From Chloroflexota bacterium (GTDB lineage: Bacteria; Chloroflexota; Chloroflexia; Thermomicrobiales; UBA6265): 14,866 bases of DNA. Location: the NCBI GenBank assembly GCA_023392645.1, contig JAEVYR010000628.1, positions 1-14,866 of the forward strand, given 5' to 3'. The notes beneath the pieces are model-generated. The model did no database searches and was not told where the DNA came from. It saw only the letters and a list, made by a program, of their open reading frames with translations. Position numbers and translations under genes: made by a program. Positions 7,323-14,775 of the stretch are shown here, in pieces; the stretch's first letter is position 1; the number at the start of each line of letters is the position of its first letter.

Positions 7323-8213
7323 ATGCACCATCACAAATACCGGCTGATCCTGCCATTTGTCGTGCCAGGGCTGCTGATGTACGGGCTGTTCGTTCTCTGG
7401 CCATACACGCAGGCGCTCTATGTCGCCCTGACGGACTGGAGCGGCATGACGCCGGAGAAGAACTTCATCGGCCTGGACAACTTCACGCGGCTCTTCCGCG
7501 ACGACAAATTCTGGAACGCCCTGAAGCACAATTTCCAGTTCCTCATCGTGCTGCCACTCACGATTCTTCCCATCGCGCTGCTGTTCGCGGCGCTGACCAC
7601 GCAGAAGCTCGGCACCGTGCGGGGCAGCGGCTTCTATCGCTTCCTGTTTTTCGCTCCGGAAGTGCTGTCGGTGGTCGTCATCTGCGTGCTGTGGAGCTTC
7701 GTCTATCACCCCACGATCGGGCTCCTGAACGCGCTTCTGGAACGAATCGGCCTGGAGGCGCTCACCCGAACCTGGCTGGGCTCTCCCAGCACCGTGCTGT
7801 GGGCGATCGCCGGCGTCATCGTATGGTCCGGGGTCGGCTTCTACATGATCCTGTTCATGGCCGGCATCCAGGGAATCCCTTCCGACTTCTACGAGGCCGC
7901 CACCCTCGATGGCGCCGGCCGCTGGCGTCAGTTCCGGGACATCACCTTTCCGCTGCTGCGGAACCAGATCCAGATCGCGATGGTGTTCCTCGGCATCGGG
8001 GCGCTCGACATGTTCGCCCTGGTGCAGGTGATGGCCGAAGGCGGCGGTCCCAGCCGCGGCGCCGACGTGGTGGCGCGCTACATGTACGACGCCGCGTTCA
8101 CCCAGAGCCGGTTCGGCTACGCGACAGCCATGGGCGTCGTGCTGCTCGTGCTCACCCTCGTGCTTTCGCTGATCACCATCAAGCTCACCAGTCGGGAACG
8201 GGTCGAATTCTAG
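7323..8213 (+). CDS. MalF/UgpA-like sugar ABC transporter permease
   Basis: This is the first inner-membrane permease of a CUT1 carbohydrate importer: 296 residues with about six hydrophobic segments. It opens with the typical short basic stretch followed by LILPFVVPGLLMYGLFVLWP. The EAA loop that docks the ATPase is present as EAATLDGAG from residue 191, followed by ITFPLL. The ATG at 7323 is chosen because the first membrane segment follows directly and AGGAA lies upstream, though at a rather long 12 nt. The open frame extends upstream into the binding-protein gene, but that part is not membrane-like. The gap to the MalG-like partner is 48 bp. No MalK/MsmK-like ATPase is encoded here, so the complex presumably uses a shared ATPase encoded elsewhere. 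Confidence 0.93.
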   Translation: MHHHKYRLILPFVVPGLLMYGLFVLWPYTQALYVALTDWSGMTPEKNFIGLDNFTRLFRDDKFWNALKHNFQFLIVLPLTILPIALLFAALTTQKLGTVRGSGFYRFLFFAPEVLSVVVICVLWSFVYHPTIGLLNALLERIGLEALTRTWLGSPSTVLWAIAGVIVWSGVGFYMILFMAGIQGIPSDFYEAATLDGAGRWRQFRDITFPLLRNQIQIAMVFLGIGALDMFALVQVMAEGGGPSRGADVVARYMYDAAFTQSRFGYATAMGVVLLVLTLVLSLITIKLTSRERVEF

Positions 8214-8261
8214 CCACGTTCGACGTGCCAGTCGTCACCAGCCAGCTACAACGAGGGGGCC

Positions 8262-9185
8262 ATGTCCACACTCGACGCCGACGCCACCAATGACACATCG
8301 ATTCCAGCCCGGCGGCCCGACGCGGTGCGCCAGCCGGTCAATCGCATTCCTTTCAGCGAGCGCCTGATCGGAACCGGAACGCAGCTCATCCTGATACTGT
8401 GGAGCCTCATCCTACTGCTCCCGCTGCTGTGGATGCTGATGCCCTCGTTGAAAACCGATCGGGAAATCTTCTTCAGCCCTTGGCAGCTCCCGGAAACGTT
8501 GCAGTGGGAGAACTATGCACGCGCGTGGAATGAAGCCCAAATTGGCGATTTCTTCATCAACAGCGTGCTCGTGACGCTGGGCTCGGTGACGCTGACGCTG
8601 CTGGTCGGGTCGATGCTCGCCTACACCATCGCCCGCTTCGACTTCCCGGGCCGCAAGGTGATCCAGTTCCTGTTCCTCATCGGCCTCATGTTCCCGGTGT
8701 TCCTGGCGCTTGTGCCGCTGTTCTTCGTCGCGCGAGATTTTCACCTGCTCAACACGCTGCACGGGCTCGCCATCATCTACGCGTCCTACTCGCTCCCGTT
8801 CGCGGTGTTCTTCCTCACCGGCTTCTTTCGCACGCTGCCGACCGAACTGGCCGAGGCGGCAATTCTCGATGGAGCCTCGCATTACCGCGTGTTTTTCGAG
8901 ATCATGATGCCGCTGGCGCGTCCCGGGATCGGCGTGGCAGGGATTTTCATCTTCCTGTCACACTGGAACCAGTTCATCCTCCCCTTCATCCTCAACTCCA
9001 ATCCGGAAAAGTACGTGCTGGCGCAGGGTCTGGCCTTCCTGGCCATCGAACAGGGATATGCGAGCGACTGGAGCGCCCTCTTCGCGGGGCTGACCATCTC
9101 CATCATCCCCACCCTGATCGTCTATGCCTTTTTCCAGCGCCGTATCCAATCGGGTCTCACGGCGGGCGCGCTGAGCGCCCGGTAG
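8262..9185 (+). CDS. MalG/UgpE-like sugar ABC transporter permease
   Basis: This is the second CUT1 permease subunit: 307 residues with about six membrane segments. The N-terminus has some 35 hydrophilic residues before the first hydrophobic helix (LILILWSLILLLPLLWML), longer than in many homologues. The EAA loop reads EAAILDGAS from residue 198, followed by the family's MMPLARP. A strong GAGGGGG site sits 5 nt before the ATG. It pairs with the MalF-like protein to form the channel. It is followed after 22 bp by the uncharacterised 387-residue protein, which suggests one transcript. The ATPase is missing, as noted for its partner. Confidence 0.94.
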   Translation: MSTLDADATNDTSIPARRPDAVRQPVNRIPFSERLIGTGTQLILILWSLILLLPLLWMLMPSLKTDREIFFSPWQLPETLQWENYARAWNEAQIGDFFINSVLVTLGSVTLTLLVGSMLAYTIARFDFPGRKVIQFLFLIGLMFPVFLALVPLFFVARDFHLLNTLHGLAIIYASYSLPFAVFFLTGFFRTLPTELAEAAILDGASHYRVFFEIMMPLARPGIGVAGIFIFLSHWNQFILPFILNSNPEKYVLAQGLAFLAIEQGYASDWSALFAGLTISIIPTLIVYAFFQRRIQSGLTAGALSAR

Positions 9186-9207
9186 CTCGACACACCACGG
9201 AGAAGCC

Positions 9208-10371
9208 ATGTCACGTCCAACCGTCGCCGTCATCACAACCGTCTTCCGCCCCGGCTCGCACGCCGACGTGATCGCCACCCGGCTGATCAAGGGGTACGAG
9301 TGGGAGGGCGAGGTTATCGAGCCTCGCGTCGAGGTCGCTTCCATCTACATCGAACAGGTCGGCGACGACGACATGGGCGTCGCGATGGCCGAGGAGTACG
9401 GCATCCCCCGCTTCGACACCGTACCCGAGACGATCGCCGTCGGCGGCGCCGGCGTCAACGTCGACGGCGTCGTCATCATCGGCGAGCACGGCGACTTCGA
9501 GTACAACGAGTACGAGCAGAAGCTCTATCCCCGCCGCCGGCTCTTCGACGCCGCCATCGGCACCATGGTCGGCGCCGGCCGCTTCGTGCCGATCTTCAAC
9601 GACAAGCACCTGAGCTGGGGGTGGACCGACGCGCACGCGATGTACGCCACCGCGCAGCGGCTCGGCATCCCGCTGCTGGCCGGCTCCACCATCCCGCTGG
9701 CGTGGCGCATCCCGACCGGCACCGACTGGCCGCTGGGCGAGCCGATGGACGAGATCGTCGTCGCCGGCTACGGCCCCACCGAGATCTACGGATTCCACAA
9801 CCTCGAAGGGTTGCAGGTGTTCGCCGAGCGCCGCCGGGGAGGCGAAACCGGCGTGGCGGCGGTGCGCGCCGTCTCCGGCGAGGAAGCGGTCCGCGCCGTC
9901 AACGACGGTACCGTCGACGCCGGGCTGCTCGACCGCGCCTTGCGCACCTTCGAGCTCGACGACGCCGATCGCGAGCGGGCGAAGCAGAGCGCCAAGGACG
10001 TCTTCCTGATCGAATACGCCGACGGGCTGCGCGCCGCCGTGGTGAACTGCGACGAGGTGATCGCCAACTGGGGCATCGCCGCGCGCGGGCCGCAACACGA
10101 GATGGGCTGCCAAATCTGGCTGCAGGGGCACCCGCACGGCCACTTCATCTTCATGGTGCGCCAGATCGAGTCGATGCTCCTCAACGGCGTCGCGCCCTAC
10201 CCGATCGAGCGCACGCTGCTGACCACCGGCATGCTGGACGCCGCGATGCGCTCCCGGCATGACGGCGGCGAGCGTCGCCCGACCCCCGAGCTGGCGATCG
10301 CCTATCAGCCGGTCGACCGCGTGCCCGACACCGGCAATTTCCTGCCGATTTCGGCCGCGCCGAAGGTCTGA
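9208..10371 (+). CDS. conserved protein of unknown function, sugar-locus associated
   Basis: This 387-residue soluble protein has no signal peptide or membrane segment. It starts at an ATG with GGAGA 6 nt upstream. The N-terminus PTVAVITTVFRPGSHAD resembles a nucleotide-binding or Rossmann-like first strand, but no clear GxGxxG follows. Strong motif-like blocks are GEHGD (92-96), LYPRRR (106-111), FNDKHLSW (130-137) and AGSTIPLAWR (158-167). A His-rich GHPHGHF lies towards the C-terminus. The many conserved-looking His, Asp and Glu residues suggest a metal-binding enzyme. From memory, similar unannotated proteins sit near Gfo/Idh oxidoreductases in Planctomycetes and Chloroflexi; this could not be checked. 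It is translationally close to the downstream SDR (5-bp gap) and follows the importer, so a role in processing the imported compound is likely. Confidence 0.8.
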   Translation: MSRPTVAVITTVFRPGSHADVIATRLIKGYEWEGEVIEPRVEVASIYIEQVGDDDMGVAMAEEYGIPRFDTVPETIAVGGAGVNVDGVVIIGEHGDFEYNEYEQKLYPRRRLFDAAIGTMVGAGRFVPIFNDKHLSWGWTDAHAMYATAQRLGIPLLAGSTIPLAWRIPTGTDWPLGEPMDEIVVAGYGPTEIYGFHNLEGLQVFAERRRGGETGVAAVRAVSGEEAVRAVNDGTVDAGLLDRALRTFELDDADRERAKQSAKDVFLIEYADGLRAAVVNCDEVIANWGIAARGPQHEMGCQIWLQGHPHGHFIFMVRQIESMLLNGVAPYPIERTLLTTGMLDAAMRSRHDGGERRPTPELAIAYQPVDRVPDTGNFLPISAAPKV

Positions 10372-10376
10372 CCCCG

Positions 10377-11882
10377 ATGCGCATCCTGCTTGCCGGCATT
10401 CCCGGCCACCTCGACCCCGACCTGACCCGGACGCTCGGCGCTCGCCATCAGGTCGTCACCCTGAGCGGCGATACTCGCGACCGCGATACCTGCGCCGCGG
10501 CCGCCGAGTGCGATGTCGTCATCCTCGGGCTCGACGCACCGGGCGACGAGACCGACCGGCTCGACGCGGCCACGCGGGGCACCTGGAACCTGCTCACCAC
10601 CACCCGCGCCCGGCGCGTCATCCTGCTCTCCTCGATGCGCATCTTCGACCGGTACGATCCCGGCTGGCAGATCGACGAGACGTGGTCGCCCCGCCCCTCG
10701 ACGGCCACGGATGACCTCATCCCGTACCTCGCCGAAGTCGGGATGAGAGAGATCAGCCGCAGCCGCCCGATCGAATGCATCGTGCTGCGGCTCGACGATG
10801 TCATCCCCGCCGACGTCTTCGCGGCCGGTCCGGTCCAGCCGGGCTGGCTCCATGTCGACGACGCCATCCGCGCGATCGCCGCGGCGGTGACGGTCGAGCA
10901 GCCGGACGCCAACGGCGCCCGCTGGGTCCCGTTCCACATCGTGCGCGGCGGCCCGGGCAGCCGGTACCCCGCCAGCGAGCGGGCCGAGCGGACGCTCGGG
11001 TTCGCTGCCGCGCATCGCACCGATGCCGGTGGAGACCATCATCCGGAACCGTCGTTTCCGGCGGCGCCCGCGCCGGTGGAAGCGCTTCAGCCGCCGGACC
11101 ACATCCTCATCCTCGGCGCCGGCGGCCCGATCGGCGCGGCGGCGACGGATGTCCTCATGCCCGATCATCGCCTGCGCCTCGCCGGACGTCGCGCGATGGC
11201 CGAGGTCGCCGCTGCCCCGCCCCAGTCGGAGGGCGCGCCGCTGCCCCGGCCGGCGGAGCCGCCCCACGAGGAGCGCTCGGTCGACATCGCCGATGCCGCC
11301 GCGGTGCTGGACGCGGCGGCCGGGATGGACGCGATCATCAACCTCGCCGTGCTGCGCCACGACCCGGTCGAGGCGTTCCGGGTGAACACGCTCGGCGCCT
11401 GGCATGTGATGCGCGCCGCCGTCGAGCACGGCATCCGCCGAGTCGTCCACACCGGCCCGATCCTGACGCTGGCGCCGCACCCCGCCGGCTACGTGCAGGA
11501 TCGCGACGTCGGCTCGGACGTTCCGCCCCGCCCCGGCGACAATCTCTACTTCGTCAGCAAGTTCTTCGGGCAGGAGATTTGCCGCATTTTCGCCGAGCAG
11601 CACGGCATCGCCTGCCCGACGCTGCTCTACTGCGGGTTCATCGATCCCGCCACGGGCGCGCCGCAGGGTCGCTCGCCGCACCCCTTCACCATCTCGTGGG
11701 AGGATTCCGGCCGCTCGCTGGCGGCGGCCGTGACGGTGGAGCGGATGCCGCAACCGTTCGAGGTGATCCACATCCTCGCCGACTCGCCGCACGACCGCTA
11801 CCGCAACGACGCGGCTCGCCGGGTCCTCGGCTGGGAGCCGCGCGACCGCCTCGACCACCTCTGGCATCGACACCGGGATTGA
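10377..11882 (+). CDS. tandem fusion of two extended SDR (NAD-dependent epimerase/dehydratase) domains
   Basis: The 501-residue protein contains two SDR domains in one chain. Domain 2 (about 242-501) looks active: the NAD loop is GAGGPIG (247-253) and the catalytic YxxxK is YFVSK (Y391, K395). Domain 1 (about 1-220) keeps the first strand MRILLAGIPG, a shortened coenzyme loop and the ILLSSMRIFD strand (82-91). At the expected Tyr position it has YLAEV, so the Lys is absent. A Pro/Ala/His-rich linker (about 222-241) joins them. Ordinary family members are about 300 residues, so this is a fusion with a probable pseudoenzyme or regulatory first half. It starts 5 bp after the previous stop with GAAGG upstream. 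It likely acts on a sugar or nucleotide sugar in the cytoplasm; the substrate is unknown. A perfect hairpin begins 3 nt after its stop. Confidence 0.88.
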   Translation: MRILLAGIPGHLDPDLTRTLGARHQVVTLSGDTRDRDTCAAAAECDVVILGLDAPGDETDRLDAATRGTWNLLTTTRARRVILLSSMRIFDRYDPGWQIDETWSPRPSTATDDLIPYLAEVGMREISRSRPIECIVLRLDDVIPADVFAAGPVQPGWLHVDDAIRAIAAAVTVEQPDANGARWVPFHIVRGGPGSRYPASERAERTLGFAAAHRTDAGGDHHPEPSFPAAPAPVEALQPPDHILILGAGGPIGAAATDVLMPDHRLRLAGRRAMAEVAAAPPQSEGAPLPRPAEPPHEERSVDIADAAAVLDAAAGMDAIINLAVLRHDPVEAFRVNTLGAWHVMRAAVEHGIRRVVHTGPILTLAPHPAGYVQDRDVGSDVPPRPGDNLYFVSKFFGQEICRIFAEQHGIACPTLLYCGFIDPATGAPQGRSPHPFTISWEDSGRSLAAAVTVERMPQPFEVIHILADSPHDRYRNDAARRVLGWEPRDRLDHLWHRHRD

Positions 11883-11884
11883 TC

Positions 11885-11916
11885 CGCGCACCTGGGCATC
11901 TCAACCCAGGTGCGCG
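11885..11916 (+). terminator. terminator-like hairpin after the SDR gene
   Basis: A perfect 12-bp stem CGCGCACCTGGG/CCCAGGTGCGCG (11885-11896 with 11905-11916) has an 8-nt loop. It starts 3 nt after the SDR stop. There is no T tract, so it may rely on stem strength or serve as a 3' stabiliser. Confidence 0.6.
11905..11916 (+). repeat. 12-nt direct repeat CCCAGGTGCGCG, copy 1
   Basis: This 12-mer is the 3' arm of the first hairpin and recurs exactly at 11961-11972, 56 bp away. The left arm at 11885-11896 is complementary to both copies, so two alternative pairings are possible. Confidence 0.6.
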
Positions 11917-11953
11917 AAGTGCTCGGCCTCGCCTCGCCACAGTCAACCCGTAG

Positions 11954-11975
11954 CCCCGCGCCCAGGTGCGCGGGG
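11954..11975 (+). terminator. second GC hairpin containing the repeated 12-mer
   Basis: A perfect 8-bp stem CCCCGCGC/GCGCGGGG (11954-11961 with 11968-11975) closes a 6-nt CCAGGT loop. Its loop and 3' arm contain the second copy of the 12-mer CCCAGGTGCGCG (11961-11972). It is not followed by a T run. Confidence 0.5.
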
Positions 11976-12221
11976 TCGTCGCAGCCCCCAACCCGAGATC
12001 CCCGACGACCATCGGTCCGCCAGGCGTCGCCGAGCCGAGATATCGCGCCTCAGGCACCCTGTGAAACCCACCACGCGGGCGCCTGGTCATGCCCGCCTGC
12101 GGTAGCGTCGCGACCGGCGGCGTGCGACCATGGCAATCGGTCACCCAGCCAGGGCGTGCCCACGCCCCTCCGGTCATGATCGACAACGCATCGCCCTCCG
12201 CGTCACGGATCGCCGCAGCCC

Positions 12222-13481
12222 ATGAGCCACTCCCCGACGTCGCGAGCGCCCGGGTATCTCGACCTGCTGCGTATCCCCGGCGCGCTCGTCTTCTTCATCG
12301 CTACCCTGATCGGGCGCATCCCGCTCCCGATGCGTCCACTCGGCTCGATCCTGCTGATCGAGCAGATGACCGGTTCCTACGGGCTCGCCGGCATCATCGG
12401 CGCGACCACCACCTTCGTCGCCGCCGTCGCCTCGCCCCGGCTCGGCACGCTGACCGATCGCCATGGCGACCGGCCGGTGCTGCTGTGGTCGCTGGTCGCC
12501 CACGTCGTCGGCATCGTCGCGCTGGTGCTCGCGGTTTACGCCGAGCTCCACCCGCTCACCTGGTTCGCGAGCGCGGTCGTGATCGGGGCGTCGACGGTGC
12601 CGTTTCCGTCGCTGAGCCGGGCGCGCTGGGCGAGCACCCTCGGTCCCGGTCCCGCGCTGGAAAAGGCCTACGCACTCGAGAGCATCGCCGACGAGATCGG
12701 CTTCATCATCGGGCCGATCATCGTCGTGCCGCTCGCGGTCTCCGTCGCGCCAGCAGCCGGATTGCTCGCCGTGATCGCGTTCGTCGGCGTCGCCAGCCTC
12801 GCGCTCGCAGTGCAACCCCACGACACCGCGCACGAGGTGCGCACCGAGGGCGCTCACCTGACCGATGACGCCGGCCCAGGGCGCTCGGTCATCGCCAACC
12901 GGGGCGTGCAGGTGCTGGTGGCCGCGCTCTTCTGCCTGGGACTCATCTTCGGCGCGGTCGAGCTGATGATGGTCGCCTTCGCCGAGGATCAGGGCTCGCC
13001 CGGCGCGGCCAGCTATCTCGTCGCGATCTTCGCCTTCGGCAGCATGCTCTCCGCGATCGTGGTCGGCAGCCGCAGCTGGGCGACCCCGCCACAGCGACGC
13101 TTCGTGATCTGGTCGATCCTGCTCACCCTCGGCACCGTCCCGATCCTGCTCGCGAATTCGATCCCGTTCATGGCGGTCGCCGTCTTCCTCACCGGCATCG
13201 GGATCGCCCCGACGATGATCGCCGCGAACTCGGTGGTGGAGGGACTGGCCGAGCGGAATCGGCTCAACGAAGCCTTCGCCTGGCTCGGCTCGGCGGTGGC
13301 CAGCGGCGTGGCGATCGGCAGCATCATCTCCGGCGTGGTGATCGACGAGCTCGGCACGCGTGGCGGTCAGGCGGTCGGCGTGGTCGCCGGCGGGCTGGCG
13401 GCGGCGGTCGTCGTCCTCGGCGCCAACACGCTCCAGGGGCGACGCCGAACCCGGCCGCGGATTGACCGAAAAACCGCGTAA
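12222..13481 (+). CDS. MFS transporter, tandem copy 1
   Basis: This 419-residue inner-membrane protein has about 12 hydrophobic segments split by a polar central loop near residues 200-225, as in the major facilitator superfamily. The loop 2-3 motif A is GTLTDRHGDRP (75-85). The C-terminus is short and basic (GRRRTRPRIDRK). It is clearly paralogous to the next gene. The ATG at 12222 fits the start of the hydrophilic N-terminus, but no good Shine-Dalgarno precedes it, so the start is moderately sure. Neighbours and sequence do not tell the substrate; efflux or uptake of a small molecule are both possible. The 339-bp gap before it suggests a transcription unit separate from the sugar operon. 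Confidence 0.9.
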   Translation: MSHSPTSRAPGYLDLLRIPGALVFFIATLIGRIPLPMRPLGSILLIEQMTGSYGLAGIIGATTTFVAAVASPRLGTLTDRHGDRPVLLWSLVAHVVGIVALVLAVYAELHPLTWFASAVVIGASTVPFPSLSRARWASTLGPGPALEKAYALESIADEIGFIIGPIIVVPLAVSVAPAAGLLAVIAFVGVASLALAVQPHDTAHEVRTEGAHLTDDAGPGRSVIANRGVQVLVAALFCLGLIFGAVELMMVAFAEDQGSPGAASYLVAIFAFGSMLSAIVVGSRSWATPPQRRFVIWSILLTLGTVPILLANSIPFMAVAVFLTGIGIAPTMIAANSVVEGLAERNRLNEAFAWLGSAVASGVAIGSIISGVVIDELGTRGGQAVGVVAGGLAAAVVVLGANTLQGRRRTRPRIDRKTA

Positions 13482-13490
13482 ACTGCCGGA

Positions 13491-14729
13491 ATGTCATCGT
13501 CCGCGCCGCTCACCTTTCGAGAATTGCTGCTCCGGCCCGAGCACCTTGCCTTCGCGCTGCCCGGCTTCGTCGGCCGGCTGCCGCTGGCGATGCGCGCGCT
13601 CAGTTGCATCCTCCTCATCCAGGGCATCACCGGCGAGTACGGCCTCGCCGGGCTGGTCGGCGCCAGCCAGACGCTGGTGAGCGCCTTCGCCTCGCCCCGG
13701 ATCGGTCAGCTCGCCGACCGCCACGGCACCCGACCGGTGCTCGCCATCGCCCTGGTCGTCCAGGCCATTGGCGTGGTCACCCTGATCGCCACCGCCTATG
13801 GGGGTTCGCCGGCGCCGGTGCTGATCCTCGCCGCGGCGATCATCGGCGGCTCGTCGGTGCCGTTCGGCTCCTTCTCGCAATCGCGCTGGCCGCTGCACGT
13901 CGCACGAGGTCGCGACCTCGAGCGCGCCTACGCGCTGGAAAGCGTGTTCGGGGAGATCTCGTTCATCGTCGGGCCGGCGCTGGCCGTCTTCCTCTCGGTC
14001 GAGATCGCGCCGCCGCTCGGACTGATCGTCGCGCTGGTCATGACCGGCGTCGCCACGGCTGGGCTGGTTCGCCTGCCCGAGATCGAGCCTCACGCCGCCA
14101 GCGCGCTGGACGGGCGAGCACCGTCGCTGTTGCGTCACCCGGTCATCGTGGTCGTCGCGGGCAGCGGCGTCGGCATGGGCATCATGTTCGGCGCGACCGA
14201 GATCCAGTTGGTCGCGTTCGCCGAGGAGCTCGGCCGCGAGGGGATGGCGAGCGTGATGATCGGGCTCTTCGCCGCCGGCAGCCTCGTCGCGGCGGTGCTC
14301 TACGGCGTCGTGCCCCTCCGGCACGCATTGCGCTGGCGGGTGCTTGTCGCCGCGGCCTGGGTCGCGATGTGGATGATCCCGACCGCGCTGGTCGGATCGA
14401 TCGGAGCGATGATCGCCTGCGTGGTCCTCGCGGGAATCGGCATCGCGCCGTGGGCGATCGCCGGCAACAGCCTGGTCGAGCGCGGCGTGCCATCGCGAGC
14501 GCTGATCGAGGCGTTCGGCTGGGTCTCGGCGTCGGTCTCGACCGGCGCGGCACTGGGGGCGATGGTTGGCGGTCCCGCCATCGACCGGTGGGGCTCGGAC
14601 GGCGGCCAGGCGATCGCCATCATCGGTGGCGCGTTGGCGATCGCCGTCGCTGCTTTAGGCCAGCGGCGCCTGACCACGTCTGAACGAAGGCCAAGTTTTG
14701 AGGGTGAACTTGCTAATCCATCCGGCTGA
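13491..14729 (+). CDS. MFS transporter, tandem copy 2
   Basis: This 412-residue major facilitator has about 12 membrane segments and motif A GQLADRHGTRP (72-82). It begins 9 bp after its paralogue, so the two are cotranscribed. By eye, residues 28-84 match residues 31-87 of copy 1 at 37 of 57 positions, and both carry the AYALES block in the central region. The pair could be a heterodimer or two transporters diverging after duplication. The last dozen codons (about 14690-14729) are less GC-rich than the rest and lie 47 bp from the insertion sequence end, so the natural C-terminus may have been altered. Confidence 0.9.
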   Translation: MSSSAPLTFRELLLRPEHLAFALPGFVGRLPLAMRALSCILLIQGITGEYGLAGLVGASQTLVSAFASPRIGQLADRHGTRPVLAIALVVQAIGVVTLIATAYGGSPAPVLILAAAIIGGSSVPFGSFSQSRWPLHVARGRDLERAYALESVFGEISFIVGPALAVFLSVEIAPPLGLIVALVMTGVATAGLVRLPEIEPHAASALDGRAPSLLRHPVIVVVAGSGVGMGIMFGATEIQLVAFAEELGREGMASVMIGLFAAGSLVAAVLYGVVPLRHALRWRVLVAAAWVAMWMIPTALVGSIGAMIACVVLAGIGIAPWAIAGNSLVERGVPSRALIEAFGWVSASVSTGAALGAMVGGPAIDRWGSDGGQAIAIIGGALAIAVAALGQRRLTTSERRPSFEGELANPSG

Positions 14730-14775
14730 CCCGGGACGTAGAGTGGATGGGCCTCCTAGACCAAGTCGACACTTA

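Larger units (their letters stand above)
11883..12221. other. 339-bp gene-free gap with hairpins and a repeated 12-mer
   Basis: No frame in either direction has a convincing start, ribosome site or recognisable product. The region holds two strong GC hairpins in its first 95 bp (listed separately), and a smaller one, GGGCGT-GCCC-ACGCCC, at 12152-12167. It must contain the transcription end of the rightward sugar operon and probably the start of the MFS unit. I could not find a convincing -35/-10 pair. Confidence 0.5.

Noticed and set aside
8215..8227. Small hairpin CACGT-TCG-ACGTG between the two permease genes
   Set aside because: Only five base pairs with a 3-nt loop; too weak to call.
10305..11891. 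A 528-codon minus-strand frame opposite the double SDR gene
   Set aside because: It is Arg/Asp/Gly-rich with no domains; the plus-strand frame has the SDR motifs.
14718..14750. CCATCC/GGATGG stem as a terminator after MFS copy 2
   Set aside because: Six-base arms with a 21-nt loop and no T tract; weak evidence.
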